Shown here: piece by piece, positions 1 to 13,204 of the stretch
How positions within the stretch are numbered: position 1 is the stretch's first letter
Layout of the letters: each line of letters begins with the position of its first letter
Program-made: the position numbers and the translations under genes
The notes under the pieces: generated by a model
Database searches by the model: none
Told to the model about the DNA's origin: nothing
Seen by the model: the letters and a program-made list of their open reading frames with translations, nothing else
Assembly (NCBI RefSeq): GCF_910589235.1
Contig: NC_060960.1
Coordinates: forward strand, 6,491,839 to 6,555,838
DNA length: 64,000 bases
Direction of reading: 5' to 3'
Source: Vespa crabro
Taxonomy: Eukaryota; Arthropoda; Insecta; Hymenoptera; Vespidae

Positions 1-427
1 TGTATTCACGATACAGTCGTATATCTTTGTTGCTTTTATATGTTTATAACTCTCGATAGAGGAGATTTATATAAAATAAAAAGAAAGAAAGAAAGAAAGA
101 GAAAGAGAGAAAGAATGAAAGAAAGAAAGAAACGTAACAGAAGTTTAATTCTTCTGATTATTGTTTTATAAAGTCACAATCTTGATTGATGCTCTTTCTT
201 ATTAGGGTGATCACTTTCGATTTATCGATAATAATCAATAATCGATAGTCGAATTCTTTACTCATGACTATCGAGTAGACGCCAAAGACGCGCTATGCGC
301 ATTATCATCGGCTTTCGTTAACGCCAATTTTTTAAAAGCAAGAGAAATGCGATTTTTAAACGCGTTTAAGTAAGAGATAAAGAATATAGAATGATGAGAG
401 CAAAAAGAGATAGAGATAGAATGATAG

Positions 428-462
<35 letters not shown>

Positions 463-1340
463 TGTCAATTTGTAAGAATTTGCGCCGATAGGACAGCCTA
501 CGTTCTTTTTTCTTTTTTGTTTTGTTCTTTGTTGTAAGAAACGCTGGATCGTTTTTCTCCTCTCTAACTCTTACCGAGACGTTTCGTTTCTTCTTCGAAG
601 CTGGTCTTCGTGAATAGAAGTCTCTTAGAATATAATATAAACTTACACGCTCCATTTATTATTTTTATCTTCACCATTAATATCCGTAAATCGGAATTTT
701 TTTCGTGTCCGAGCAAATTTGAAGGATGTGGTTGCGTCAGGATTAATAATGCATTTATTAAACAAATTATTGCTTAAATTTTTTTTATTCTAATCTCAAT
801 TTAGAAAATTTTCAAATGGTATATGAATTGTTTTCAAAGACTTTTATCCGCTAAGAAACGTGTCGGACGTAAATAATCAACGTTAAGAGTTTGTGCTAAG
901 CGTAAAAACGTTTACGAAGTAACGATTTAATATTCTCGTGTATCGCTTAAGAAAAAAGATTTTTTTCAAATAATTTCTTTTTTTTTTCCCCCCACCAAAG
1001 GAAAGACTTTGTTGATATATCTATTTTGTCTTTCTTTCTTTCTTTTTTTTTCTTTTTTTTTTCAAAAAATATTTCTGTAATTCTATTCCAAACGACGCAT
1101 ATTTTTAAACATTTTCTTTATTAGAGAGAGATTAGAATTAAGTTTAAGACAATAGAATTATGTTGCGCTCGTTACCTCGACAATTTTCGACACACAACGT
1201 CGTTTTGCGATATATATTCGTAAATCATTATGTTTGTAGAGACGATTGTACAACTTGATGTGTGAATCAATAATAAATAATAAAGATGCACACTTTTTAC
1301 CTATGATAACTGATTATTATTATATATATATATATATGTG

Positions 1341-1393
<53 letters not shown>

Positions 1394-2720
1394 ATATATA
1401 TATGTACTTTATTCATCAATTACTTACCAAAAGTAAAAATTATTGAGAAACTTATTCAAATTCAAATTTTACCGCGTTTTTCTTATTGGAAAATCGACGC
1501 TAATGTAAAACGTGTTCGTGAAAAGTCTACATATTCTAAAAATCCTACACTTTTGATACTTCTACTTGTTTCAAATATAAGAAATATTTATGACCGATAA
1601 ATTTTCTTTTATCCGCATTCTTTGGCGAATAAAATGAATGATTTATAAAAGATTTATTAAAAAACTCAATTATAGAAAATAATAAAATCGTATGAAACGA
1701 ATACTGTACGAACAACGGGAAAATAAGGCTATTGATATTCCTCACACATAGACAATACGTGTAAGGTCTTCCTGATAAGAGTAGATCGATTGTGAGCATG
1801 AATCATCGAGCGAACGATGAATAACGTATTGTTATCGGAATAGGAACACAGTCGTGTCGAAGGACTTCAATGATTTCGTTGGCAATAAATATTTTGATGT
1901 TTTATTGATAATTAAAGGGTAAGTATATTCAAAGTTAAAAGAGAAAAATAATATTCTTTTGAAGAGGAAGAGACAATAGTTTTTCTTTACAATACTTAGT
2001 CACGTGGCGATAATACATAACGAATGAAAGCACCATATCTATTGAACTTATTCAACAAGTTTTCATAGAAAAGACTTTTAAGATACGGCCAACGAACCGG
2101 CACAGATTACGATTTGGCGCGTTCTTTGATCACCGCCAATGAAGTTGGCACGCGCGATTTACCCAGATTGCATCTTGAAGTTGACCCCGAGTCTCCAAGT
2201 CCAAGATGGCTACTATGACAGATTCGTTGGGCTGTCAATCGAGTTTGGGATACGCCTAAATTTTTCGATCCTAACATCTCGTTTTCTAAACATTATCTTA
2301 CGATGATGCTCATAAGTTTGTTCGTTACTGTGAAGACTATAGAATGCTCGATAGATGAATGATTACCTCGGACAGGTATCTCGTCCTAATTATACGTATG
2401 CTACCTTTTGTCACGCGTGTTTATTCGTTTCAACAGCATTGTTATTCTCCTACAGATTTCTTTAATATTTTATAGTTTATTCTTTGAGAATGATTCTAAT
2501 ATTTTCGTGAAAAGTTGAGTAAAATTAAAATGAACGTTTTAAGAATTGAGAATGATAATTTAAAATTAAAGATTTTTTGTCTCTATTAAAACTTTCATTT
2601 GTATGAGAAAAAAACATTCAATAGATTTTTTTCTAACGGGTATTTAGATCAATTCTCTTCCTTTCAGATATAATATTGTAAGACATAATATATTCATGAA
2701 CTATAAACTTTAAAAGAAAG
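1..2720. other. Gene-poor leader region upstream of cindr
   Basis: No convincing protein-coding exon was found. The stretch holds purine-rich simple repeats near 85-130, a (GA)n tract at about 437-461, a (TA)n tract at 1320-1402 and poly-T tracts around 960-1065. An 8-base TATCGATA sequence, identical to the Drosophila DRE core, lies at 223-230. A less AT-rich patch at about 2095-2235 with a TTTGGCGCG sequence could be promoter or first non-coding exon of the SH3 adaptor gene; a splice acceptor-like CTTTCAG ends at 2667, shortly before its start codon. The promoter assignment is inference. Confidence 0.5.
1320..1402. repeat. (TA)n microsatellite
   Basis: Nearly uninterrupted TA dinucleotides with a few TG and CA interruptions. 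Apparent short ORFs made of alternating Tyr and Ile here are repeat translations, not genes. Confidence 0.9.
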
Positions 2721-5046
2721 ATGGAGGCGATTGTAGAATATAATTATTTAGCTAGGGAACCTGATGAATTAACTCTGAGAAAAGGAGACATAATAAAAGA
2801 AATTAAAGTGATGTTGGGTGGTTGGTGGGAAGGTACTTTAAGAGATAAGCGTGGCATGTTCCCTGATAATTTTGTTAAGGTACATATTACATCTTTTATA
2901 ATCTGTTATTTTATTTTATTTTTAGACTCTCTAATTATGATATAATAATTGTTTATCTTGGTAGGTGTTGGATCCATCTCCAACAAGTGGTGCGAGCACA
3001 ACTGAAACCGTTAGTAGTACAAAACCGGAAGAAGTCACTTTGCGTAATGGGGGATCTGGAAGGAGGTGGTGTAAAGTTCTATACAGTTATGAACCTTGTA
3101 ATGAAGATGAATTAACTCTTGTACCTCAAGATTCCATAGAATTCTTGGGCGAAGTAGAGGAAGGATGGTGGAGAGGTAGACTTAGAGGGAGAGTCGGTGT
3201 CTTCCCTTCGAATTTTGTTCATTTAAGTTATGAAGAAGAAGATAAACACAAGAAAGATAAAAAGGAATATTGTAGAGTTCTCTATGCATATGAGGCAGCT
3301 AATGAGGATGAATTAACTTTGGTAGAAGGAGAAATCATTGCAATACTTTCTAGAGATGCGCCGGATAAAGTAAGTTCTTACTAAAAAAATTTAATTTTTA
3401 ACAGTAAAATATATTTAATGGGAAAAGGGAAGAATAAAGCTTTATAATAAATACTTTATTATTGTTTTTAAAGGGTTGGTGGAAAGGAGAATTGAGAGGA
3501 CAAATTGGCTTATTTCCTGATAATTTTGTTGAAGTTATTGGGACAAAAAATGATCATCAAGAGCAAGAACAGTGGCACGAAACCAATCAGCTAACTAGTA
3601 AATCTGTTGCAAAGCATGCTCATCAACTAAAGAAAAGTGAGAAAGCACATGCTAGAAAAAGTTTAGATCCAAAAAATATACATACAGGTATATCCTTTCA
3701 TTTTATATACATGGAGTATGAAGTTTATATTTTCTAAAAAATATAATATATTATATGGCTGATATTTTAAAATCAATGATTGCTCTTATCTTTCAGATCA
3801 TTTTAGTACCATGGAAACAACTAAAAAAATGATATCAACATCGTCTACTGTATCATCAACATCACCTTTGTCTAATATTGGAGGAGGGGGAGGAAGTAGT
3901 GGGGGAGGAAATGGAGAAAAGAAAACAATGGGCAATCATTCACTCATTTCTAATTTGAAACATTTTGTAAGTGATACTGGAACTAATAATAGCAATGGAA
4001 ATCCAAGTATTGCACTTGGAGAAGAATTAGATGGAGTAGAGAGAGGTGAAGGAGCACCACTTTCGCACTTAACAGCTTCACGTGCAAAAGCACCCCGTCG
4101 TCGTTTACCTTCTTCTCAACATTTACGACATCATGCTACCACAACAACGACCATCTTACATAATACAACGATAACGGTATTTAACATATATTTAATTTCA
4201 ATAGTATATAATATTTACCCTTCTAATAAGATTTCTTTTACCGTACATTATTTATTTTATTCGTATTTTAGGAAGATAATTTATCAAATGGTAACACTGA
4301 AGAACCATTAGAATCATTAAGGGAAGATGACAATGAAAAACTTTCAGCAAAAACAAGAAAGAAGGCACCTTGGGTATAATTACAAATTTTCGCTTTATAT
4401 TAAAATAAAAATTCTTTGTTATTTAATATTCTTGACATTATTTATTTATGTAGGTAGAAGAATTAAAAATGAATCAATCGGAAAGGAGAAAAGTCGGATC
4501 AGTTGATCGTGTTGACAAACCGGAAGTTAAGAAAGAAAGAACTTTTTCACGGTATATTTATAAATACAATATGTATTTATTATTATTTTTAAATTCTTTT
4601 CATTTGAGACTTATATGAGAACATTTTCTAATGTAACAGGTTAATGGTATCTTCTAATACTGTCGATACTGTTGTCAAACAAGAAACAGAATGTGAAGAT
4701 AAACAAAAAGAAAAAGAAAAAAAGTTAGATACAATAGATCATGGGACTGTAACTACACCTGGGACTCTGTCCTTTGTTCCATATCATCTTTATAGTCAAC
4801 TGCTAGAAAGGGTAAATATATACAATTATTAAATATAATTTTTCCTAAAAATATTTTTTCATATGAATAACTAAATTGTCCTAAATTTTGAATCTTTAAA
4901 ATTTTTTATTTTATCAACATTGACTTATTCATATAAAGGTTGCCATGCTGGAAGAAAAACAGGCACTATTGCAGCAAACTGTACAACAACTCTCCGAACA
5001 GCTTGTACCACTTATGGCAAATGCCTCTATTAATAACAAAGTTTAA
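2721..5046 (+). CDS. cindr: CIN85/CD2AP-family SH3 adaptor protein
   Basis: Endocytic and actin-linked adaptor. Eight coding exons with matching phases: 2721-2879, 2965-3369, 3474-3687, 3797-4176, 4272-4373, 4454-4551, 4640-4811, 4939-5046, giving about 545 residues. Three SH3 domains lie at about residues 1-54, 88-142 and 158-215; each has the ALYDY-like start, a GWW(K/R/E)G core and a (F/V)FPDNFV or FPSNFV end. A Ser/Gly-rich linker follows. Residues 348-364 (LSHLTASRAKAPRRRLP) fit the capping-protein-interacting consensus LxHxTxxRPKx6P except that Ala replaces Pro. The last 35 codons form a Leu/Gln-rich coiled coil, as in CIN85 and CD2AP. The family is known to bind Cbl and capping protein. 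Three tandem SH3 domains plus CPI and coiled coil make the assignment firm; Drosophila cindr is the expected orthologue. The ATG at 2721 is 14 codons before the first SH3 core motif and no upstream in-frame Met was needed. Confidence 0.92.
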
Positions 5047-8000
5047 AACATTTTAATATCTGAAAATTGATGCGTATTTCCTGAAACGTATTTTTATAAC
5101 TTTGTTGTTTGTCATCATGTTGCAAATAACGAAGTACTAATATTACTAATAGCATAATTATTACTAGTACTATTATCATGGTTGTTATATATTTATTGAT
5201 TTTGGTGGTGTCATTTTTTTTGTTTGCTCCACCAATGCAGTAACAGTATTTGCCTATTCTGGCCATAAACGCAACATTCCATCTAAGATTTTTTAACCAT
5301 AAATATTCTCTGTTTTTTTTCTTTGCATGATTTTGATATTTTGTGATCTCACGATATCAGCCAGATTTTTTCTTTTTTTTATTATTTCGATATTATTATT
5401 TTTTTTTTTTTTTTTTTAATTGTGATGTTTTATATATTAGTGACTTATTTTCGCAGACAAAAACTTTTATTGTTATAAAAAAAAATACCAAAAATTGCCT
5501 CATTATAGCAATCAAAGTTTTATCTATTGAGAAAAAAAAGCTTAAGTACTTAAACCAGCAGTTTAATTGAATACAATGTGATTTTTGTCGATCTAATAGA
5601 TGCCTCGCAATATTCATATAACGATAATAATTCATAGTAAGTTTATTCATTCGTGAGTGCCAATACACCCTACTCTGTTCACTGCATTTGTGAGGTGCCT
5701 CCATTCATTGAAATACAAAGCACTTATCTGGAAACTCATAACCATATTTATAAATACAAATTGTGATTAGCTTGTTGATACATTAAGTCCAAAAATTGAA
5801 TGTGTCATTTTTTAAGTATTGCTTTTCAAATGGTGCTAATAAAATAAGTGATATACAAATATATCACGAATTTGTAGTATACACATATGAATGAGGTAGT
5901 AAACAATGAGAAAAAGAATCTATCACACAGGCATGAATTGAAACATATGAAACACTTATAGTGAAACAAATAAAAAAGCTATGTTTGGCATTATTATGAA
6001 ATCGTTGAACATTTGACAAATTTTTTATTTTCTTAAAAGAGCAAAATTTTAAGTAAATATATAGCATGAACACGAACTAGATACGATATTTAATTTTTTA
6101 TATAAATATTTGTTAAAATCTAACTACTGATTCGGGCAAAGCAAACTAACATTGTACATTTCCGCATTGAGAACATTTTCGAACATATTTTATTTATGTG
6201 TGAATACATAAGAAACATATACAACACGCAATATCTGAAATTCTTATTAAAAATTTAGTATAAAAATTCTAGTCTGATAAATCAAATTTTCTTGAATTAT
6301 GTCCTGCAAATATCAGAATACATAAAATCAATATTCGTGATCATAAATGTGACTGTTAATGTAAAATATACATTATATATGAAATATAAATATTGTGACG
6401 CATAAACTTTCTTTTACACTTAATGCGCACAGGGTTAATTTATATAATGATCAAAATTTGTCTATAAGCAACAAATAATTGCTCGTACTATTTTCTATAT
6501 ATTAAAAAAATTACTTTTGGTAATACCAAAGTCTTTCGGGTTTAGGGCTATTCATCTTGTTCATATTAATATTATATTTAAACTTTGCTTCATTTTACAT
6601 AACATTGCCTAATGCTGCATGAAAATTTTTAAAGCATTCCAAAAAGTTTATATATTTCTAAACAAAGATATGTAGAATAGTTATATAAACACATTCCTTA
6701 TTCAAGCAATAAATAAAATATCTACTAAATAAGGAGGTATCGTTCTAGTTAAAAAAAATGTGTTCATCTAATTACACATGCATTATTATAGGGTTGTGAA
6801 AAATTTGGAGCGCACTTGGAATAAGATGTATTTTTTTTTATGCGAATCATCCCGAATTATGATAATGCAATGTGTAAGCTTATTGCTTTTCATTAATGAA
6901 TGAAACATGGTAAAAATATAACATGTGTGCAAACAAATTTTTTCAATAACAAGCTTATAAACTTCTCTTTATTATAATCTATTTTAATGCGTATTTAATC
7001 ACTATGATTACACATTCTGTACCACATATTAGAAATGGCAAAAGAATATATTGCCTCTGTAAAATATATTGTAGGAACATATCAATAACTTATTACAGAT
7101 ATACAATTTTACCATGTAAAATAGATTTAAAGAGAAAACTTAAAAAAAAAAACCTATAGAAAAAAATAATTTGAATTATATTGTAGACAGAATCATAAAG
7201 CCGTAAACCCAACAAGACAATTGTTACTGAAATGAATCCTATTTGGAAAAGATATAGTACTAGTACTTTATCATCCTACTTTGTGCTAACTATATAAGTG
7301 TACGATAGTGATTAATATTTTTACTAAGTCTTCTTAACAAGCATGTAATACTGACCATGCTTATAAAAGATATCTAACACTTTAAAACACATCATTTATT
7401 AGAAAACAACAAAATATGTGTATATCGCACCATAAACAAATCGTTTTATACTTTTATATTTCACTGCATAATAATCAAGTCAAGTGGTTTTTTTATATAG
7501 CTTTATACAAGAAAATGTCATTCCTCTAAGACCATTATTTCTGCTAACAGCTTCATCACTTTTGCTTATTCTTGTAGATTTATCACAGGACAATAATAGT
7601 TTTAAGCAAAATTGGAAAAGTTCTTCTTATATTTTTTTTTAGCACTATTTATTATATTTTCTGCATGAATATTTAATAAAAATTTATTTCTTAGAGTCAA
7701 ATATATTGCAAAATTAAATAATTGAAAATCAGCAGATAAATTTTCACCATACTTTGCTTTCTGCAGGATAATTTATGCACAAACTTTAAACACTGATTAT
7801 TACTCAAATGGATAAACTACCCTTGTACTTGTGTATCATAAATTATATGGTCCATTCACTTCATCACCCTAAAATAATATAATAAAGTTATTATGTGCCA
7901 TAATCGTTTTTGTTTTTCTGAATATATATATATATTCATATATAATTTTGTTTATCTAGTTACATTTCTTATCGATATATTTCATTTTTAAACAAACTTA

Positions 8001-8938
8001 TTTGGCACAAAATATTGTATAATTCATTTGTAGACAGCAAGAAAACGCTCAATTTTCAAATGCATTAGTTTATACTTGCCTATAATATTATAAAGGTAAT
8101 TTTTACATAAGAATGGACCAATACTTTTCGCGTATTAATGAATTATTTATATGAAACACATCAACAAATAACTAAAAAAATCCTGTTTATACAAATCTTT
8201 GTACAATCTTTATAACAAAGCTTTGATTATTTCTGTATGATATACTTTTACTAGATACTTTTAAATTTATTTTTGCACATAAATATTAATATTTTAAATT
8301 TGCATATATATTGTATACGTTATTTTATCTATTTTATTTGTTTTATGATAATTATAAATATTTTACATGAAATAACAAAACAAAAAAAAACAAACAGATT
8401 ATACTAATGTAATTTAATGGTATGTTGAGAGAACAGAAATTTTATTATACATTAATAACAAAAAAAGAGAGAATACAGTCAAGTGAAAGGCCTATCAGTT
8501 TTTGTATTCATTATGTAAAATATTAAATATAATTTTTGTTCTCATGTTGATATTAATTTTATCTCATACTAATTCTCCATAAAATAACATAAACGAACTT
8601 TCATTTGACTGCTCTATATAGATACAGTAGAACTTCATTTATCAAAAGTATCCGATTAACAGATCTATATAATAATTTGATGATTAGGACAATATTATGA
8701 TTAGTAACATATATTTATTCTTCTAAGATTGACTTAGTCTTGAGACCGTAATATTGAAATATTACATGATAAGATGAATTTAGTTTGAATAGAAGTGTGC
8801 AACTGGATTGCATGTTTTAAACAGAATTCAGAATTAAAATGTAATATGAATTAGACAATGATAAATGGAGATTTATTGTAGTTACAAAATTCACAAATAT
8901 ATTTTAATCTTCATCCAGAACCATATATAAAATAATGG

Positions 8939-8941
<3 letters not shown>

Positions 8942-9012
<71 letters not shown>
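8942..9012. repeat. (TA)n microsatellite
   Basis: About 71 bp of uninterrupted TA dinucleotides. Confidence 0.95.
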
Positions 9013-9017
<5 letters not shown>

Positions 9018-9360
9018 AATATGTTATATATTATATAATAATATATAAGCATAATATATACATAATATATGCATATACGTACATATATATTTTTTTAATA
9101 GTTCGTTTCTTATTGTTGCTTTACATCGAATGTCATTGTAAGACATTTATATATCATACATGTTTTGTTATTAACATGTTTTTTAAAGTCCTATGAAAAG
9201 CATTGTTTCAGTAACAATGTATCTTAAGACCCAGGATAAATGTTACGTTATAGCTTGTTAAAGACAATGTGTGTAGATGTAATTAATAGTTTTAAGACCA
9301 TAAGCTTTACAAATATAGAATTGAAGTATCAGGAAGAGCATTTTTAAAATTATTAAATTA

Positions 9361-9364
<4 letters not shown>

Positions 9365-9404
<40 letters not shown>
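9365..9404. repeat. (TA)n microsatellite
   Basis: About 40 bp of TA repeats followed by a CA-rich tail (ACACACAGACAC). Confidence 0.9.
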
Positions 9405-9405
<1 letters not shown>

Positions 9406-9700
9406 CATATACACACAGACACAAATACGAACACGAACATGCATTCATACACGTAAGCAACAATGAGTGAGAGTTATATTTTTCTTCTTGTTTCCTGTCA
9501 ATTGTGCGCACGTACAGAGTTATGTTGTTTTAATTCATATTTGTAAATATTCTAGTTCTCTAAGCATAATACTAAAGATTCTTGTAGTTCTAGATTAAAT
9601 ATCTGTACATAAGTAGATTCAACTTTTATTTACCCTGATACAAATATTATCCATATGTATATATAATTATATAATTATGTTATAATATTATATTTTTTAT

Positions 9701-10933
9701 TTATTGATATTGTGGAAAAATTTCACATATATAAGGTAATGAAACGTAACAAGGTATAACTTTCCAAAAAGCTGTAATGGATGAATTAGATGAAGACGTA
9801 AGAATAGCAACGCATCCTCTTGAATTAGAAGGTTCTCTTGTGCCCCATGCACGATATTCGAAACACAACAAAGGTTCATCTGTAGTAATAATGAAACCAA
9901 AATTAATATTTTGTAATTGAACCCTTAACGGTCGAAAGAACATATATAATAATGTCCATCACAGTTACGCAATTATGCTATAAAAAATGAAATGCCTCTT
10001 TTTTCTTTTTTTTTCCCCCTAAATTTAGCTAATATTTTGTCATCTTATAAAAGTGTATTAAAAAAAAAAAGCATTGACCGTTAAGGGTGGATTAATATCA
10101 TCTTAAAATCTCATAAAATAATAATATATAAAAAATAAATAAATTACAACCGAACGAATTTTTCCAAATTTTTTCGTCGTCATTATTACTTAGACCAACG
10201 TATCTTGGAATCTTATGCGAAAGAAACTTAGCCAAGCCATTCATACGTTCTTCGCTTATCACATGCGCAAGTGATCCATTCAATTTCTGACAAAACATTT
10301 GAGCTTGAGTATAATTTAAATTATTATTCGATAACATAAATAATCCTGCTTTGGGTACACAAACTATTGTGCCTCCTCCTGAAAGATATCAATTTTTTTC
10401 TTTTTTCATTACAACAAATAAATTAATTTTCATTTAGTTTCGTGTTAATTACCAGAATTGATGTAATTAGGATAAATGCTGTAGTACCGATAATTCTTGT
10501 CTCTTATCAATGACGAAGAGTTATATATTTCTGGACATTGTAAAGCCTGGCACAGATTTCTGTTTGAAGCTTCATTTCTCAAATGATTTCTAATGATACT
10601 TCCTTTATTAATTAAAGAGGGCAAGATACTTTTTATTAAAAAGAATGTTTTATGTATAATAATATTTTTTGTTTGTGTTTCCTCACCATTTAAATTGATG
10701 TTTAGGCCGAAGTTAAACGCCAATGCTTTCCTCGATGCAGCGAATTCCTTACACTCGTACAAATTATGAACTATTTTTCTTGAAATAATCGTTTCATCCG
10801 AACGTGCTCCGATACGGCTTAATTTATACGATGGCAATTTTCGAAGATTAATAGTACAACAACGATCACAGTGACTTGAGTCCAATAAAAAATTTGTTAT
10901 CAATAAGACAGATAATAAAATGAAATAGTTCAT
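9701..10933 (-). CDS. Secreted C-type lectin-like domain protein
   Basis: Probably a secreted carbohydrate-binding or matrix protein. Exons on the minus strand: 10933-10687, 10602-10453, 10378-10151, 9879-9701, about 267 residues. The N-terminus is a signal peptide (hydrophobic ILLSVLLITNFLL, cleavage near HC). A Cys-containing segment follows (CCTINLRKLPSYKL ... ECKEF ... NLCQALQCPE) that I cannot assign to a family with certainty; it may be a PAN-like module. The C-terminal half is a C-type lectin fold: YTQAQMFCQKLNGSLAHV, YVGLSN, CFEYRAWGTREPSN, GCVAI, FWKVIPC and YICE, in the right order. The usual Ca-binding EPN/WND pair is not clearly present (REPSN is close), so sugar binding is uncertain. 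The 84-bp intron at 10686-10603 is in frame and could be read through; I prefer splicing because its translation is Lys/Ile-rich and it has a strong GTGAGG donor. The specific orthologue was not identified. Confidence 0.8.
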
Positions 10934-11812
10934 ATCTGTGTTAATAAATTACAAACTCTGCAAGTATTTGAAAAGAACGTCTGATAATAATATTACAATG
11001 TAACATCATGTAGATAATATTAAATTTCATGTGATCAAACAAAGGAAATAAATGTCACACGAATATCCGGATAAAGTTGACGCACCAACAATGCAACACA
11101 ATTCAAATTAAAATTACTGAAAGATCGTACTTATAGTAATAGCATCAGTATGGATACATATAAATGCATGTATCCTATATACTGATAAAAGGATTAGATA
11201 ATAGATGAATCATTCATCTAATCGATAATCAATAAAGTAAAGTAGACTTCAGAAATAATTCCAATATACAATTTATTACGCATTCATAGTATCGATCGAT
11301 ATGTGAAAAGCTGTAATAACATAATATTGCTTGAGTAGATTGTTTTATCGTTAAATGAAATCATAATATTAACTCTTTCCTATTCTAATAATTGTAGGTA
11401 TGGGTGTTCTGTTAATCGCTCTCACAATTGTTGACGTAAAATCAATTCGGCTGAAAACCCTAATCTTAGGGATTAAGCGTCTGAAAGATTTATCTTTTGT
11501 TTATATTTCATAAACATGAAGTATAAGAAAGTTCCGTAAGATTCATTACCTAAAGTAAATGTTAAAAATGCCGGATGTACTCAAATTTTTACGAGAAAAA
11601 ATAAAATAAAAATTTATCACACTTATTCAGAGCGATTTTTCTTTTTTAGGATAGGATCTTAGTACAATGTAAACGATTATTACAATGTAAACGTTATTAT
11701 CACACACTTCGTATATTGCTTAATATCTCTGTCTAAAAATCTTTTTTGGACTTGATAGACAATTAGGCTATGCTTGAGAAAAGCTCACAGGGTTGTGTGC
11801 TTTGCCAAAACA
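10934..11812. other. Intergenic region
   Basis: AT-rich DNA upstream of the lectin-like gene and downstream of the adenylate kinase gene. Nothing recognisable apart from a short palindrome CCCTAATCTTAGGG near 11458-11471. Confidence 0.5.
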
Positions 11813-13204
11813 TTAAGCCAACAAACGATCGAGCGCTTTACAAACTTCATCGAATATTTCATCGACGCTTCCTTCGGCGTTAATCTGGAAACATTTGATT
11901 AAAATCAGATATAAAATAAAGATTATTAGATTATTATTAACAAAATTATTAACACTTTATATGCGCGTGATGGAATATTTTTTTTTACTTGATTTATACG
12001 TTTTCTCGAAGCTAGGACAATTTCTGACGCATAAATATAGTTTTCTTAAATACTATTTTAAATATGTTACGTATGACTTTTAGTGGTGTTAAATTTATTT
12101 CGTGAAATCGTTAAAAATAATCAGCGATATATGTGACAAATATTCCTCACACGTATAAGGTGTTAACGAAAATGAAATCATACCCTAACAAGTTTGTCCT
12201 TGTAATGTTCTACAATTTTGTCATTCTTTTCGTTAAATATCTCGATTCTTTTCTTGATGGTTTCAGCGTTATCGTCAGCTCTTTGAGATACTTCGGCACG
12301 GCCGAGAAGCCTTTTAGTCATTGTCTCGTTAGATACGTCAAAAAATAAGATGAGATCAACTGAACAAACCTATTCAACGATCATTCCAAATGATATCAAT
12401 TTAAACGAAAAAAGAAAAATTGATATCTTACATTTTTTTCAAAAAGGATCCCTTGTTCCAATTCACGAGGATATCCATCGATAAGGAAACCTGTTTTCGT
12501 AGTACCTTCGGTACTTGCTTTTTCCATCTTTTCCTTTATAAGTTCCAACACGATATCCTACTGAAAAAAGAGATCATTCCTCTCTATGATATTTTCATTG
12601 TAAATCGAATCCTTTTTAGAAATTTAAAGTTGAATATAAATATCGAATATCTTTCTTTTACCGTTGGTACGAACAAGCCCTTGGACATTAATTCTTGAAG
12701 CGAAGCTCCTCTAGGGCTACCGCTTGCTACTTCATCTCGCAAAAGATCACCGCTACTTAAATGTAAAAATCCATATTTTTTGATTATACGATCGCATTGC
12801 GTTCCCTTTCCACATCCAGGACCACCAATCACCCATATCGTCTTCATATTTTCTGACGAATTAAATTCTATCAAATTTGATTTCGGTAAGTCTTCTGTTT
12901 TTTGTATTCGTACTTTACAAAGACTCTTAGTGCACCTATCTAATCCTTCCTCAACCTACAATTTTACGTTCTTATTATATTGATAAATCATTTTTAACGA
13001 AAGAATTTTTTTTCTATCGATAAAAAAGATGTGAAAACTGATTTATTCATTTTCATATCGTCGCTTGTTTCACGGTATATAATAAATTATTCATTAGAAA
13101 ACTAAAAGGTTAATTATAAACGTTCATCTCACGCTTATGTTTATTATTTGTTTAAAAAAAAATTTTACACAGGGTCCATTATATATGGAAAAACCGGCAC
13201 CCAT
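11813..13204 (-). CDS. Adk1: Adenylate kinase isoenzyme 1 type
   Basis: Catalyses ATP + AMP to 2 ADP; cytosolic energy homeostasis. Exons on the minus strand: 13204-13169 (proposed start), 12955-12662, 12557-12432, 12369-12184, 11884-11813, about 237 residues. The P-loop [11 protein letters not shown], the AMP-binding region ([11 protein letters not shown]), [10 protein letters not shown], the lid region ([15 protein letters not shown]) and [11 protein letters not shown] are all present and in order. The short lid is typical of AK1. Exon 2 is open in frame from an acceptor at 12955, adding about 36 residues before Met 12847, so a longer N-terminus is likely. An ATG at 13204 encodes [12 protein letters not shown] and ends at a GTAAAA donor in the matching phase, with an in-frame stop nine bases upstream. 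Without that exon, translation would start at 12847. The kinase call is firm; the first exon is tentative. A TATCGATA sequence lies in the proposed first intron at 13015-13022. Confidence 0.88.

Larger units (their letters stand above)
5047..9700. other. Long AT-rich 3' region or intergenic DNA
   Basis: No exon with coding character was recognised in 4.6 kb. Many AATAAA-like signals occur, so much of it could be a long 3' UTR of the SH3 adaptor gene, but the end of the transcript cannot be fixed by eye. It includes poly-T at 5400-5418 and two long (TA)n tracts. Confidence 0.5.

Noticed and set aside
1246..1446. ORF rich in Tyr/Ile
   Set aside because: Translation of a (TA)n microsatellite; no family signal.
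5864..6073. Minus-strand ORF in the cindr 3' region
   Set aside because: No domain, no splice sites supporting an exon, composition as flanks.
10603..10686. In-frame coding reading of this 84-bp segment in the lectin-like gene
   Set aside because: Good GTGAGG donor and AG acceptor in matching phase, and Lys/Ile-rich translation typical of an intron; kept as an alternative only.
12360..12369. Acceptor at TTCAG (exon starting 12359) for adenylate kinase exon 4
   Set aside because: It breaks the reading phase; the acceptor TAG at 12371-12370 gives phase 0 and the expected residues VCSVD before LILFF.
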